Below, in pieces: positions 28,542 to 37,877 of a stretch of 64,000 nt of DNA (its first letter is position 1; every line of letters starts with the position of its first letter). The notes beneath the pieces are model-generated. The model saw only the letters and a list, made by a program, of their open reading frames with translations, did not search any database and was not told where the DNA came from. The position numbers were made by a program, and so were the translations under genes. Source of the stretch: Methylobacterium sp. 2A (GTDB taxonomy: Bacteria; Pseudomonadota; Alphaproteobacteria; Rhizobiales; Beijerinckiaceae); NCBI RefSeq assembly GCF_009806555.1, contig NZ_VUOK01000036.1, positions 1 to 64,000 on the forward strand, given 5' to 3'.

Positions 28542-28562
28542 CCCGCGCCGAGAAGGCGCGGG
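28542..28562 (+). terminator. Hairpin between chemoreceptor and SRAP gene
   Basis: An eight-pair stem CCCGCGCC/GGCGCGGG with loop GAGAA, about 40 bases after the chemoreceptor stop. No T-run follows. Confidence 0.45.
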
Positions 28563-28599
28563 GTCCCGGCTGTGAAACCGGGACGGGCGAGGCCGCGCG

Positions 28600-29271
28600 A
28601 TGTGCAACCTCTACAGCCTGCGCACCGGCCCGGCGGCTCTGCGCCGTGCCTTCGGGATCGCGGACGACCGCACCGGCAACCTGCCGCCCCTGCCGGCGAT
28701 CTTCCCCGACCAGATGGCCCCGGTCGTGCGCAACGGCGTGGACGGTCGGGAGCTCGCGATGCTGCGCTGGGGCCTGCCCGGCCCGAAGGCCTTCGGCGAG
28801 CAGCCCATCACCAACGTGCGCAACGTCGCGAGCCCGCACTGGCGCCCCTGGCTCGGGGTCGCCCATCGCTGCCTCGTGCCCGCCACCGCGTTCAGCGAAT
28901 ACGCCGACACGAAGCCGCGCAAGACCCCGGTCTGGTTCGCCCTGGGGGAGGACCGGCCGCTCTTCGCCTTCGCGGGGATCTGGCGGCCCTGGACCGGCGT
29001 GCGCGGAACGAAGCGCGAGAACCCGGACCGCATCGAGGCCGAGCACAGACTGTTCGCCTTCCTGACCACGGAGGCCAACGGCGTCGTCGGCCCGGTTCAC
29101 CCGAAGGCGATGCCGGTCCTGCTCACGAAGCCGGAGGAATGGGCGACCTGGCTGGAAGCCCCGACCGCGGAGGCGCTTCGTCTCCAGCGTCCGCTGCCGG
29201 ATTCGGCGATGCGGGAGGTCGCCCGCGGCCCGCGCTCGGACGGCCACGAACCGGACGCGGACGGGACCTGA
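28600..29271 (+). CDS. SRAP-family protein (YedK/HMCES-like)
   Basis: A 223-residue member of the SRAP family, which shields abasic sites in single-stranded DNA by a covalent bond from the N-terminal Cys. Cys2 is exposed after Met removal (MCNLYS). The other expected residues are present: Asn at 72 or 75 in NVRN, Glu100 in AFSEYAD and His167 in HPKAMP. All fit the YedK active site. It acts in DNA damage tolerance. It stands alone, with a hairpin upstream. Confidence 0.92.
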   Translation: MCNLYSLRTGPAALRRAFGIADDRTGNLPPLPAIFPDQMAPVVRNGVDGRELAMLRWGLPGPKAFGEQPITNVRNVASPHWRPWLGVAHRCLVPATAFSEYADTKPRKTPVWFALGEDRPLFAFAGIWRPWTGVRGTKRENPDRIEAEHRLFAFLTTEANGVVGPVHPKAMPVLLTKPEEWATWLEAPTAEALRLQRPLPDSAMREVARGPRSDGHEPDADGT

Positions 29272-29284
29272 AATCCGGCTGCGC

Positions 29285-29545
29285 TTACTGAACCGGGCCG
29301 CCGTCGCGCGCCTGGAGCAGGCGGATCGCCTCGGCCAGGACCGCATGGAGATCGGCCGCGCCCTGCGGGCTGAGCGGCAGGCCGACCCGCTGGCCGTGGA
29401 TCGTGTCGAGCACGACCATGGCGAGATCCTCGCCGATCAGCAGGCTGGGCTTCGGCAGGCAGAGCGGCAGCACGAAATCGCCCTCCGCCTCGCCGAGGAC
29501 GTCCACGGCGTCCGCGGGTCGGAAAGGGGGTTTTGCATCGGTCAT
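29285..29545 (-). CDS. Small protein of unknown function (86 residues)
   Basis: An 86-residue soluble protein, rich in Leu and Ala, beginning MTDAKPPFRPADAVDVLGEAEG. I recognise no family. Its ATG overlaps the TGA of the upstream membrane protein gene (ATGA), indicating translational coupling. It converges on the SRAP gene. Confidence 0.72.
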   Translation of the reverse strand: MTDAKPPFRPADAVDVLGEAEGDFVLPLCLPKPSLLIGEDLAMVVLDTIHGQRVGLPLSPQGAADLHAVLAEAIRLLQARDGGPVQ

Positions 29546-29856
29546 CAGGGCTCTCCCCCGTCATCCCGGTCCGGCAGGCGCAGCGACCGGACCGTCAGCG
29601 TGTCGATCTCCAGCGACCCGACCTCCAGCGACCCCACGCGGGCGCGGCCCACCGACAGGCGGCCGATCGCGAAGGCCCCGATCGCCACCGCCCCGAAGGC
29701 CGCGACCCCGAGCGCGAGCGCACCCAGCGCCGAAGCGCCCATCGCCCCGGCCCCGACGGCGCCCGTCCCGCGCACCACCGCGTCTCCGGCGAGAGGCGCG
29801 GCCGCCTGCCCGCGCCTCTCCTCACGCGTCCCCTCGGGCATCCTGGATGCGCGCAT
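29545..29856 (-). CDS. Small membrane protein of unknown function
   Basis: A 103-residue protein with a charged N terminus, then a run of Gly/Ala-rich hydrophobic repeats (for example GALALGVAAFGAVAIGAFAIG) predicted to be membrane-spanning. A charged C terminus carries pentapeptide-like steps (VGSLEVGSLEIDTLTVRSL). I chose ATG at 29856. It is coupled to the downstream 86-residue gene. No family recognised; a small membrane-anchored scaffold is possible. Confidence 0.65.
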   Translation of the reverse strand: MRASRMPEGTREERRGQAAAPLAGDAVVRGTGAVGAGAMGASALGALALGVAAFGAVAIGAFAIGRLSVGRARVGSLEVGSLEIDTLTVRSLRLPDRDDGGEP

Positions 29857-29980
29857 GCGGGCTCCTCTCGCGCTCGGTCGAAGGGTCCGTATAGCCGACG
29901 TTAACCGGGTTTTCACGCGGTCCGGCCGACGCTGGCAGCTCTTCGACCGCGCATCCGCTTGGCCCGAGAGGACGCCGCCC

Positions 29981-30142
29981 GTGTCGCACCTGTTCCAGCC
30001 CCTCGCGATCTTCGCCTGCGGCTGCCTGCTGATCCATGCGGGCCGCGCCTATGCCCGCGCCACCACGATGCTGCTCTCGGCCACCGCCCTGATGCTGAGC
30101 GTGACGCTGGGCACCGTGCTCTGCCAGCGGATCGGTCAGTAG
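29981..30142 (+). CDS. Small two-helix membrane protein (53 residues)
   Basis: A 53-residue protein from a GTG start with a GAGAGGA ribosome site. Two hydrophobic segments (about residues 5-16 and 26-46) make it a probable inner-membrane miniprotein. It is divergent from the small membrane-protein operon, and its last seven bases overlap the end of the PPOX gene on the other strand. No family recognised. Confidence 0.58.
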   Translation: MSHLFQPLAIFACGCLLIHAGRAYARATTMLLSATALMLSVTLGTVLCQRIGQ

Positions 30143-30768
30143 AGTCGGGTCCGGTAACCCTCGGCGATCGCGGCATCGGCCTCCGCGACGGTCGCGCTCG
30201 CGGTCTGCTCGGCCAGGATACGGCCCAGGCTCGGGAAGGTGCTGCGATCGACGTGCCGCGCCGGATCCCACAGCTGCGCGCGGATCATCGCCTTGCCGCA
30301 GTGGAAGAAGGCCTCCCGCACCCGCACCACGAGCGCGGCCGCCGGGACCTTGCCCTCGGCCGCCAGGGGTTCGAGCAGGGCCGGATCCCGCGTCATCGCG
30401 GCCGTGCCGTTCACCCGCAGGGTCTCGTTGATCCCCGGCACGAGGAAGATCAGCCCGAGCCCGGGGTTTTCGAGCAGGTTGACGAACGTGTCGATCCGGT
30501 TGTTGCCGCGCCGGTCGGGGATCACGAGGGTGCGCTCGTCCGGGACGGCCACGAAGCCGGGGGCGTCGCCGCGGGGGCTGGCATCGACGTTGCCGGCCGC
30601 ATCCGTGCTCGCCACCACCAGGAAGGGCGAGAGGGCGATGAACCGCCGGGCATAGGCGTCGAGATGGTCCAGCACCTTGAGGGCGGCCAGGGGTTTGACC
30701 GGGCCGAACTGCGCGCGCAGGTCCGCTTCATCACAGGCCGCGGCGGAAGCGGGCGTTTCGGCGTCCAT
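30136..30768 (-). CDS. PPOX-class FMN-dependent flavoprotein
   Basis: A 210-residue protein with the split-barrel FMN-binding fold of the pyridoxamine-5'-phosphate oxidase class. It resembles the MSMEG_1061-type subgroup: DASPRGDAPGFV, IPDRRGNNRIDTFVNLLENP and FFHCGKAMIRAQLWDP. The function is not established; these proteins may reduce quinone-like or coenzyme-type substrates. The longer upstream frame is an artefact; ATG at 30768 gives the family length. Confidence 0.9.
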   Translation of the reverse strand: MDAETPASAAACDEADLRAQFGPVKPLAALKVLDHLDAYARRFIALSPFLVVASTDAAGNVDASPRGDAPGFVAVPDERTLVIPDRRGNNRIDTFVNLLENPGLGLIFLVPGINETLRVNGTAAMTRDPALLEPLAAEGKVPAAALVVRVREAFFHCGKAMIRAQLWDPARHVDRSTFPSLGRILAEQTASATVAEADAAIAEGYRTRLY

Positions 30769-30818
30769 CGATACCTCGTCGCGCAGGCCCCCGAATTCGC
30801 GCGGCGGCCGCGACCGCG

Positions 30819-31976
30819 TCAAGGCCAGACCCGGATCGCCACCGGGCGGCGCAGCAGGTCCCGGTCGGAGGTGACGGTGCAGCCCTCGGTCCGCAGGCTG
30901 GCATAGGTCAGGAGTGCGCGGTCGCCGACATCGTCGAAGTTGCGCCCCTGCGCGTCCGGATCGAGCAGCGACGGGTAGGCGATCAGCGGTCCCGTCGCCC
31001 TGCAGGGATCGTCGTAGAGGGTCGCGCCTTCGAGGAGCAGGCGGGGCTGGTCCCAGGTAATCAGGTCGCGGGAGCTGGTCCAATAGAAGCCCGAGCGCGA
31101 AAACCCGTCGCCGGCCTTGGCCATGAACACCGCGATCCAGGCGCCCGAGCCCCGGTGCCGGACCACGGCGCCGACCGGCCCCGGGAACGGCCCGACCGGC
31201 CGGCAGGTGGCGGGTTGCGGGGCGGGCCGCCGGTAGGGGTCGGGGAAGGCGGCGGTGAAGCCCGCGCCGGTCCAGGCCCGCCAGCTTGTCGGGTCGGCGG
31301 GATCGCCGCTGCGGAACAGGCACACGCCGGCCTCCTGGTCGCGTCCCGGGCGGGTCCAGCCGGTGGTCGAGGCGAGAAAATAGCGCCAGCGCCCGTCGGC
31401 CACGATGTTCGACGGGTTGAAGAAGCCCCGGTGGCGACCCTGGTCGATCTCCTGGCGGAACGGGGCGCCGGCCACCACGACGGGCGGGCTTCTTCGCGTG
31501 AAGCTGCGGCCGCCGTCCGCGGAGGCGGCGGCCGTGATCGTGTTGTACCAGCAGGCCATGTAGGTCCCCGCCGGGCAGCGGCCGGGATGCGCGTTGGCCT
31601 GATACTCGTGGTGCAGGAGCGCCGCGACGCGGGTGCCGTCCTCGGTCCAGGTGGCGGTGATCCAGGAGCGGTCGTCGTAGGTGGCCGGGTCCGACTTCTC
31701 GCCGGAATCCAGCACGACCGTGCAGTCGAGCTTCAGATGGCCGAGATCCGGCCCCCGGAGCGCCCGGTTGCGGTAATGCATCCCGTAGAGCGCCACCGCG
31801 CCCGACGCGTCGCGGAAGGCGCGGGCCGGGGCGTCCGGCACGTCGGCCCCGTCGCAGGCGTCGCGGCCCGCCTTGAAGACGATCGACGGCGGGCCGACCA
31901 GGGTCAGGGCCGAGAGCGGGGGATCGGACGCGGCGGTAGCTGGAACAGGAATCAGGGTTAGGACCAGAAGCACCAC
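30819..31976 (-). CDS. Secreted propeller-like protein of unknown function (possible glycosidase fold)
   Basis: About 385 residues after a GTG start, with a signal peptide (VLLVLTLIPVPATAAS). The mature part contains repeated Trp/Gly/Asp blocks such as GFFNPSNIVADGRWRYFLAS and SRSGFYWTSSRDLITWDQP, reminiscent of beta-propeller glycosidases (GH32/43 or sialidase-like). I cannot name catalytic residues. Several Cys pairs are compatible with export. The start is uncertain: it lies 25-30 bases from a family-B repeat copy whose GGGAGG could serve as ribosome site. Confidence 0.6.
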   Translation of the reverse strand: MVLLVLTLIPVPATAASDPPLSALTLVGPPSIVFKAGRDACDGADVPDAPARAFRDASGAVALYGMHYRNRALRGPDLGHLKLDCTVVLDSGEKSDPATYDDRSWITATWTEDGTRVAALLHHEYQANAHPGRCPAGTYMACWYNTITAAASADGGRSFTRRSPPVVVAGAPFRQEIDQGRHRGFFNPSNIVADGRWRYFLASTTGWTRPGRDQEAGVCLFRSGDPADPTSWRAWTGAGFTAAFPDPYRRPAPQPATCRPVGPFPGPVGAVVRHRGSGAWIAVFMAKAGDGFSRSGFYWTSSRDLITWDQPRLLLEGATLYDDPCRATGPLIAYPSLLDPDAQGRNFDDVGDRALLTYASLRTEGCTVTSDRDLLRRPVAIRVWP

Positions 31977-32000
31977 CGCGGCAGTGAAGCGCGACGCCCT

Positions 32001-32024
32001 CCCTCCCCCCTCTGCGGGGGAGGG
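32001..32024. repeat. GC-rich REP-like hairpin, family B copy 2
   Basis: CCCTCCCCC and GGGGGAGGG arms around CTCTGC, continuing into GTGGCCC on the right. It lies next to the start of the secreted propeller-like gene. Confidence 0.85.
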
Positions 32025-32178
32025 TGGCCCGATGGGCGCCCTCTGCGTCAGCAGGGGTCGGGAGAGGGGAGCGCGGCGTCCGGAGAGCACGCGACCTGCA
32101 TGAAGGCCACGGCCTTTTCCTGCACCGTCGCTCCCTCCTTGCGGGACTTCGTCCCGACCCGACCCGCTTCGGGGGCCA

Positions 32179-32202
32179 CCCTCCCCCGCAGAGGGGGGCG
32201 GG
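32179..32202. repeat. GC-rich REP-like hairpin, family B copy 3 (inverted)
   Basis: The same core as copy 2 in inverted orientation (CCCTCCCCC-GCAGAG-GGGGG), with one change in the right arm. Copies 2 and 3 share an extended flank GAGGGTGGCCC when compared on opposite strands, so they form a mirrored pair 155 bases apart. Confidence 0.85.
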
Positions 32203-32398
32203 AGATCCCGCGGCGCTGTTCCTTCAGATTCAATGGATGTCGCGGCCCTGCGTCCGTCGCTCCGCCCGGCAATCCTGATTGTCCAGTTCACCACCGCCAT
32301 CCGGCTATGTCCTGGCCGCGCCTGGACAAACAGGGCCAAATTCGCTTGAGAACCATTACGGAGTGCTTGCCGCTCCGCTCCCTGTCCGGAAGTCCCAC

Positions 32399-33007
32399 AT
32401 GCTTCTCCTGATCCTCGGGCTCGTGCTGTTCCTCGGCACGCACGCCTTCTCGATGGCCCGCGCCCGGCGCGCCGCAATCGTCGGCCGGATCGGCGAGGGC
32501 CGCTACAAGCTCGGCTACACCGCCCTCTCCCTGCTGGGCCTCGTGCTGATCGCGGTCGGCTTCCACGATTACCGGCTGAATGGCTACATCCCGGTCTGGG
32601 ATCCGCCGGTCTGGACGCGCCACCTCGCGCTGACCCTGGTGTGGCTGGCCTTCATCTGCCTCGCCGCGGCCTACCTGCCGGGCCATATCCGCGCCAAGGC
32701 CAAGCACCCGATGCTGCTCGCCGTGAAGATCTGGGCGACGGCGCATCTCCTCGCCAACGGCGATCTCGGCTCGATCCTGCTGTTCGGCGGCTTCCTGGCC
32801 TGGGCGGTCACCGCCCGGATCAGCGCCAAGCGCCGGGCCCTGGCCCCCGGCGCGGTGGCGGCCCAGCATGCCGGCCCGGCCGTCGCGCCCCATGGATGGC
32901 GCAACGACATCCTGGCGGTGGTGATCGGCACGGCGGCGTGGTTCGTGTTCGCCCGCTACCTGCACTACCCGGTGATCGGCGTTCCCGTCTGGCCGGGAAC
33001 CGCCTGA
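32399..33007 (+). CDS. NnrU family membrane protein
   Basis: A 202-residue inner-membrane protein with five or six hydrophobic segments, opening MLLLILGLVLFLGTHAFSM. The THxF and RHLAL/LPGHIRAKAKHPMLLAVKIWATAHLLANGD blocks are hallmarks of the NnrU family, linked to nitric-oxide/nitrite reduction and to 15-cis-zeta-carotene isomerase relatives. ATG at 32399 starts the first helix. Role here unknown; no denitrification genes are close. Confidence 0.87.
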   Translation: MLLLILGLVLFLGTHAFSMARARRAAIVGRIGEGRYKLGYTALSLLGLVLIAVGFHDYRLNGYIPVWDPPVWTRHLALTLVWLAFICLAAAYLPGHIRAKAKHPMLLAVKIWATAHLLANGDLGSILLFGGFLAWAVTARISAKRRALAPGAVAAQHAGPAVAPHGWRNDILAVVIGTAAWFVFARYLHYPVIGVPVWPGTA

Positions 33008-33093
33008 CTGTCGCCAACCCGGCGCCCGTGTGTTAGGCGCGGAGCCCGATCGAGGTACGAGGTGGGTCGCCGGCTTAGGCGGCCCGGGATTGA

Positions 33094-33804
33094 ATGGCCG
33101 AGAACAACGAGTTCCTCCGCGAAGTCGACGAGGATTACCGCCGCGACCGGATCCTCCAGATCTGGAAGCGCTACAGCGGCGTGATCATCGCGCTCGCCGT
33201 GCTCCTCGTGGCGGGGGTCGCGGGCTGGCGCTACTGGCAGGCCCAGCAGCGCGCCGCCGCCGAAGCGGCTTCCGTCCAGTTCGACGACGCCAACCGCCTC
33301 GCCAAGGACGGCAAGGGCGCGGAGGCCGACAAGGCGTTCGACGCCCTGGAGGCGCAGGCTCCCGCCGGCTACCGGCTGCTCGCCCGCTTCCGCGCGGCGG
33401 CCGAGACCGGCAAGCGCGATGCGGCGGCCGGCGCGGCCGAGTTCGACAAGCTCGCCGACGATACCGGCCTCGGCGATGGCCTGCGCGACCTCGCGCGCCT
33501 GCGCGCGGCGCTCCTGCGCCTCGACGGGCCGAACCCGGATCCGGCGCTTGCCAACCTCCAGGGTCTGGCCGCCGGCACGCCGTTCCGCCACACCGCCCGC
33601 GAGATGCTGGGTCTGGCCGCCCTGAAGAAGGGCGATTACGAGGAGGCCGGCCGCTGGTTCGACCAGATCGTGGCCGATCCCGAGACTCCGCGCGCCCTGC
33701 GCGACCGGATCGAGGTCTACGCGGCGATCGTGGCGGGCGGCCCCGTCACGGTGACCGAGGCCAAGCCCGAGCCCGCCGCACCGCCCCCGCCGATCACGCG
33801 TTGA
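33094..33804 (+). CDS. YfgM-like tetratricopeptide membrane protein
   Basis: A 236-residue protein with one N-terminal membrane helix (about 28-47, GVIIALAVLLVAGVAGWRYW) and a periplasmic repeat domain, matching the YfgM/TPR_21 family, which associates with SecYEG and periplasmic chaperones. The C terminus is Pro-rich. It precedes der by 29 bases on the same strand, the usual neighbourhood (yfgM-bamB-der) but here without bamB. Confidence 0.87.
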   Translation: MAENNEFLREVDEDYRRDRILQIWKRYSGVIIALAVLLVAGVAGWRYWQAQQRAAAEAASVQFDDANRLAKDGKGAEADKAFDALEAQAPAGYRLLARFRAAAETGKRDAAAGAAEFDKLADDTGLGDGLRDLARLRAALLRLDGPNPDPALANLQGLAAGTPFRHTAREMLGLAALKKGDYEEAGRWFDQIVADPETPRALRDRIEVYAAIVAGGPVTVTEAKPEPAAPPPPITR

Positions 33805-33833
33805 CCCACGCACGAACCGTTTAGAGAACGACC

Positions 33834-35186
33834 ATGGACATGCCGACCGTCGCGATCGTCGGACGGCCGAACGTCGGCAAGTCGACCCTGTTCAACCGCC
33901 TCGTGGGCAAGAAGCTCGCGCTGGTCGATGACCGCCCGGGCGTGACCCGCGACCGGCGCGAGGGCGACGTCACCTTCGGCGGCCTCCGGTTCCGGGTGAT
34001 CGACACCGCCGGGCTGGAGGAGGCGGACGAGAAGACCCTCACCGGCCGGATGCGGATGCAGACCGAGGCGGCGATCCTGGCCGCCGACGTGGTGCTGTTC
34101 GTGATCGATGCCCGCGCCGGCGTGCTGCCGGCCGACCAGCCCTTCGCCGAGCTGGTGCGCCGGGCCGGCTGCCCGGTGATCCTGATCGCCAACAAGGCCG
34201 AGGGCGGCACCGGCCTCGCAGGGGCCTACGAGGCCTTCACCCTCGGACTCGGCGACCCGATCCCGTTCTCGGCCGAGCACGGCGAGGGACTGGGCGAGTT
34301 GCACGAGGCCCTGGTCGCCGCCCTCCCCCGGCCCGACGAGGATGACGACGCCGACGAGGCCGACGCCCCCGGCGGCCGCGCCCTGAAGGTCGCGATCGTC
34401 GGCCGGCCGAATGCCGGCAAGTCGACCCTGATCAACCGCATGCTCGGCGAGGAGCGGTTGCTCGTCGGCCCCGAGGCCGGCATCACCCGCGACTCGATCT
34501 CTTTGGACTGGGAGTGGCGCGGCCGGCGGATCAAGCTGCACGACACCGCCGGCATGCGCCGCCGCGCCCGGATCGACGACAAGCTGGAAAAACTCGCGGT
34601 CTCGGACGGGTTGCGCGCCGTGCGCTTCGCCGAGGTGGTGGTGGTGCTCCTCGACGCCACGATCCCGTTCGAGAAGCAGGATCTCACCATTGTCGACCTC
34701 GTGGAGAGCGAGGGCCGCGCTTTGGTGATCGGCCTCAACAAGTGGGACCTCGTGGCCGATCAGCCGGGCCTTCTGAAGCAGTTGCGCGAGGATTGCACCC
34801 GGCTGCTGCCGCAGGTGCGCGGCGTCGCGGTGGTGCCGCTCTCGGGGCTGGCCGGCGACGGCATCGACAAGCTGATGCAGGCGGTGGTCCAGGCCTCGGA
34901 GGTCTGGGACCGGCGCATCTCCACGTCGCGCATCAACGACTGGCTGAACGAGGCGACCTCCCGCAACCCGCCCCCGGCGGTGTCGGGCCGGCGGATCAAG
35001 ATCCGCTACGCCACGCAGGTGAAGAGCCGGCCGCCGCATTTCGCGCTGTTCGGCAACCAGCTCAACGCCCTGCCGAAATCCTACACCCGCTACCTCGTGA
35101 ACGGCCTGCGCGAGGCGTTCGACCTGCCGGGCACGCCGATCCGGCTGAGTTTGCGGACCTCGCAGAACCCGTTCGACAAGGGCTGA
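33834..35186 (+). CDS. der: Ribosome-assembly GTPase Der (EngA)
   Basis: A 450-residue cytoplasmic GTPase with two tandem GTP-binding domains. G1 motifs GRPNVGKST (10-18) and GRPNAGKST (about 189-197) are both intact, with DTAGLEEA and DTAGMRRR switch motifs, followed by a KH-like C-terminal domain ending in FDKG. It matures the 50S subunit. It is probably co-transcribed with the YfgM-like gene. Confidence 0.96.
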   Translation: MDMPTVAIVGRPNVGKSTLFNRLVGKKLALVDDRPGVTRDRREGDVTFGGLRFRVIDTAGLEEADEKTLTGRMRMQTEAAILAADVVLFVIDARAGVLPADQPFAELVRRAGCPVILIANKAEGGTGLAGAYEAFTLGLGDPIPFSAEHGEGLGELHEALVAALPRPDEDDDADEADAPGGRALKVAIVGRPNAGKSTLINRMLGEERLLVGPEAGITRDSISLDWEWRGRRIKLHDTAGMRRRARIDDKLEKLAVSDGLRAVRFAEVVVVLLDATIPFEKQDLTIVDLVESEGRALVIGLNKWDLVADQPGLLKQLREDCTRLLPQVRGVAVVPLSGLAGDGIDKLMQAVVQASEVWDRRISTSRINDWLNEATSRNPPPAVSGRRIKIRYATQVKSRPPHFALFGNQLNALPKSYTRYLVNGLREAFDLPGTPIRLSLRTSQNPFDKG

Positions 35187-35587
35187 GCCCGGAACGGCGC
35201 CGGCCCGGACGGCGGCGCGAGACAGCGATTGATCCATCCGCGAAGCGCGGGCCGTCGCATCTGCGGCTCGGCGCCCGGGATCGCGCACGGTCCGATGAGA
35301 CTGCGGCCTTTGCCACGCGTGGCACGATGCGAATCCGAGTCCCGAATCTCTCTGCATTGACTATTTGCAAGCCTCAACTTCTCTCACCGAGGATCTTCAA
35401 GGCTTAGGCGGTCAAATTGATCGTCATCGCTAGATCAAATACGGAATAATCTGCAGATCGTTTTTCGATTTATAATGAATTTATACTGAAAGTTTTGGAG
35501 TCATTAACTTCGCGTGATAGCAAAGCGCCGGACCGATTCGCCGCGTCGGCGCAGATCCACGCGCGATAGTCTTTATTTTTGAGACGA
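35187..35587. other. Intergenic region, AT-rich at its right end
   Basis: The right half (from about 35400) is AT-rich, with TATAAT at 35471-35476, and is likely to hold the receptor promoter. I found no recognisable Fur, RirA or Irr box. No gene. Confidence 0.45.
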
Positions 35588-37858
35588 ATGCCTGCCATGA
35601 CTTGCACGACCGAGCGTTCCGCCATGACTTCATGCGCGCGGATCATGGTGGGAAGCGCTGTCATTGCAGCCCTCGTGATCCCGGCGCATGTTCAGGCGCA
35701 AGCCGCGAAGACGCGCAGCGCCGCGCCTGCACCGGACGGCGCGGCCGTCACGCTGGATGAGCTTTCCGTGGCGGCGCAGAGCCCGACCTATGGGACCGAC
35801 GCGTTCGTGGCGACGCGCTCCACCGCGGGTATGAAGGGGAACGACTCGATCCTCGAGACGCCCGCGACCGTGAGCGTCATCACCCGCGAGGAACTGACCG
35901 TGCGCGGCGTCCAGGATATCGAGACGGCCGTGGCCTACACGCCCAACGTTCAGGCGATCGACTATCCCGGCGGTCAGGGCAGCCCGTCCTTCACCCTGCG
36001 GGGCTTCAATTCCTACAGCTTCGACAACGTCTACCAGGACGGCCTGCGCTACGGCTTCAACGCGTACGACCAGAACATCGAGCCCTACGCCTACGAGCGC
36101 ATCGACGTCATCAAAGGTCCAGTCTCGGTGCTTTACGGCGCCGGACAGCCGGGGGGCATCATCAATCTCGTCTCGAAGCGGCCAAGCTTCACGCCCGTCA
36201 ACGAGATCTACATCCAGGGTGGCAATTACAGTCGGATCCAGGGCGGTTTCGACCTGTCCGGCCCGGTCGAAGGAGCCCCCCAGTTCGCCTATCGCCTGAC
36301 CGGCCTCGCGCGCAACGCCGACAGCCAGGTTAAATACACGCCGAACGACCGCACCTTCTTCGCGCCGGCGGTGACCTGGCGGCCGGATGCCGACACATCC
36401 CTGACCCTGCTGGCCAAGTTCGCCGAGTATCGCCGCGGCGGCTCGGAGCAGAGCCTGCCGATCGTCGGCTCGCTCATCCCGAGTTCACGCGGCTTCTACC
36501 CGCGGGACATCTTCGTCGGCCAGCCGAACTTCAACACGGAGATCGTCCGGAACGCCGAGGCCGGATACATCTTCGATCAGACGCTGGCGCCCGGCTGGCT
36601 GTTCCACTCGGCGTTCCGCGCCTACGCGACCGAGACGAAGTTCCACGTCGTCGGCGCGTCACCGGCCGACACGCCGGACGATGCTCTGTCGGTCTCGGTC
36701 GCCCCGTATCTCCGCGATCAAGCGAGCCACGCCGTGCTCGCCGACAACCACATCAACGGCCAAGTGGATACAGCCGGCATCCGGCACGATCTGATCCTCG
36801 GCTTCGATATCCAGGATTATCATGCCCATGGCACGCGGACATTCCCGGACGGCTATCCCCTCGGGCACGCCTACCGCCGGATCGATCTCTATAACCCCGT
36901 CTACGATCTGACGATCGCCTTCCCACGGAGCCCGAATGTGGCCCAGCGGGAAGCATTGCAGCAGATTGGCCTGTATGGTCAGGATCAGATGACCTGGAAC
37001 GGCTTCATCCTGACCGGGAGCGTCCGCAACGACTGGGTCGACCAGAGCGTCCGCTCGGCGTTCAATCTCCCCGCCGTGGCCGTCAATCGCGCGACGGACG
37101 ACAAGCTGAAACTCTCTGCCCTGAGCTACCGGGCCGCCCTCGGCTACGAACTCGGTGCGGGTGTGGTGCCTTATGCGGCCTATTCCACGTCCTTCAATCC
37201 GCAGATCGGCGGGCAGCGCGCCAATGGCAGCGTGCTGGATCCGCGGGAAGCGCACCAGATCGAGGGCGGCGTGAAGTGGCAGCCGGTCGGCAGCAACGCG
37301 CTGTTCACCGCCTCCTATTTCGAGATCAACCAGACCAACATCGCCGTCGCGGATCCGCAGAATCCCGGCTTCCTGATCCAGACCGGCGCGGCGGCCTCGA
37401 AGGGTTTCGAACTCGAAGGCAAGGCGAACCTGTTCGAGGGCTTCAACCTCGTCTTCGGCTATGCCCATCTCGACGCGCGGGTCACCAAGAACCCGTCCGA
37501 TCCGTCCCTGGTCGGCAAGCGGCTGGCCAATGCGCCAAACGACACCGTCTCGTTATTTGCCGGCTACGCGTTCCCGCTCGCCTCGCCTCTGGGCGGATTC
37601 CAGGCCGGGGCGGGCGTGCGCTATGTTGGCGCCCGTACGGATGCGACCAACACTGACTTCATCCCGTCCTACGCGCTGGTCGATGCCTCGCTCAGCTACG
37701 ATCTCGCCCGGCTCAATGCGGATTGGAAGGGTGCGACCCTGTCGGTGAACGCCACCAACCTGTTCGATCAGCGATACCACACGGCGGGCTTCTACACCGG
37801 CTACGTGTTCGAGGGGTTCCGCCGAAGCGTCTTCGGAACGCTGACCTATCGCTGGTGA
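35588..37858 (+). CDS. TonB-dependent siderophore receptor
   Basis: An outer-membrane receptor of about 756 residues that imports an iron chelate using TonB energy. After a signal peptide (near MVGSAVIAALVIPAHVQAQ) comes a TonB-box-like TLDELSV and a plug domain (SILETPATVSVITREEL...VKGPVSVLYGAGQPGG). The 22-strand barrel ends in TLTYRW. The overall pattern is FhuA/FpvA-like hydroxamate type. The start may be 35588, 35597 or 35624; all precede the signal peptide. No TonB-ExbBD or siderophore genes are adjacent, and the ligand is unknown. Confidence 0.9.
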   Translation: MPAMTCTTERSAMTSCARIMVGSAVIAALVIPAHVQAQAAKTRSAAPAPDGAAVTLDELSVAAQSPTYGTDAFVATRSTAGMKGNDSILETPATVSVITREELTVRGVQDIETAVAYTPNVQAIDYPGGQGSPSFTLRGFNSYSFDNVYQDGLRYGFNAYDQNIEPYAYERIDVIKGPVSVLYGAGQPGGIINLVSKRPSFTPVNEIYIQGGNYSRIQGGFDLSGPVEGAPQFAYRLTGLARNADSQVKYTPNDRTFFAPAVTWRPDADTSLTLLAKFAEYRRGGSEQSLPIVGSLIPSSRGFYPRDIFVGQPNFNTEIVRNAEAGYIFDQTLAPGWLFHSAFRAYATETKFHVVGASPADTPDDALSVSVAPYLRDQASHAVLADNHINGQVDTAGIRHDLILGFDIQDYHAHGTRTFPDGYPLGHAYRRIDLYNPVYDLTIAFPRSPNVAQREALQQIGLYGQDQMTWNGFILTGSVRNDWVDQSVRSAFNLPAVAVNRATDDKLKLSALSYRAALGYELGAGVVPYAAYSTSFNPQIGGQRANGSVLDPREAHQIEGGVKWQPVGSNALFTASYFEINQTNIAVADPQNPGFLIQTGAAASKGFELEGKANLFEGFNLVFGYAHLDARVTKNPSDPSLVGKRLANAPNDTVSLFAGYAFPLASPLGGFQAGAGVRYVGARTDATNTDFIPSYALVDASLSYDLARLNADWKGATLSVNATNLFDQRYHTAGFYTGYVFEGFRRSVFGTLTYRW

Positions 37859-37860
37859 GT

Positions 37861-37877
37861 TGACGGTCTCGCCGTCA
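37861..37877. terminator. Convergent hairpin
   Basis: A six-pair stem TGACGG/CCGTCA lies at the shared 3' ends of the receptor and the carboxylate-amine ligase. No T-run; a weak candidate. Confidence 0.3.

Larger units (their letters stand above)
31977..32398. other. Divergent intergenic region with an inverted pair of repeats
   Basis: About 420 bases between divergent genes, framed by two family-B hairpins in opposite orientation (32001-32024 and 32179-32202). No gene seen. Confidence 0.55.

Noticed and set aside
35470..35664. 64-residue frame on the minus strand upstream of the TonB receptor
   Set aside because: It overlaps the receptor's signal-peptide coding region and AT-rich leader and shows no family features.
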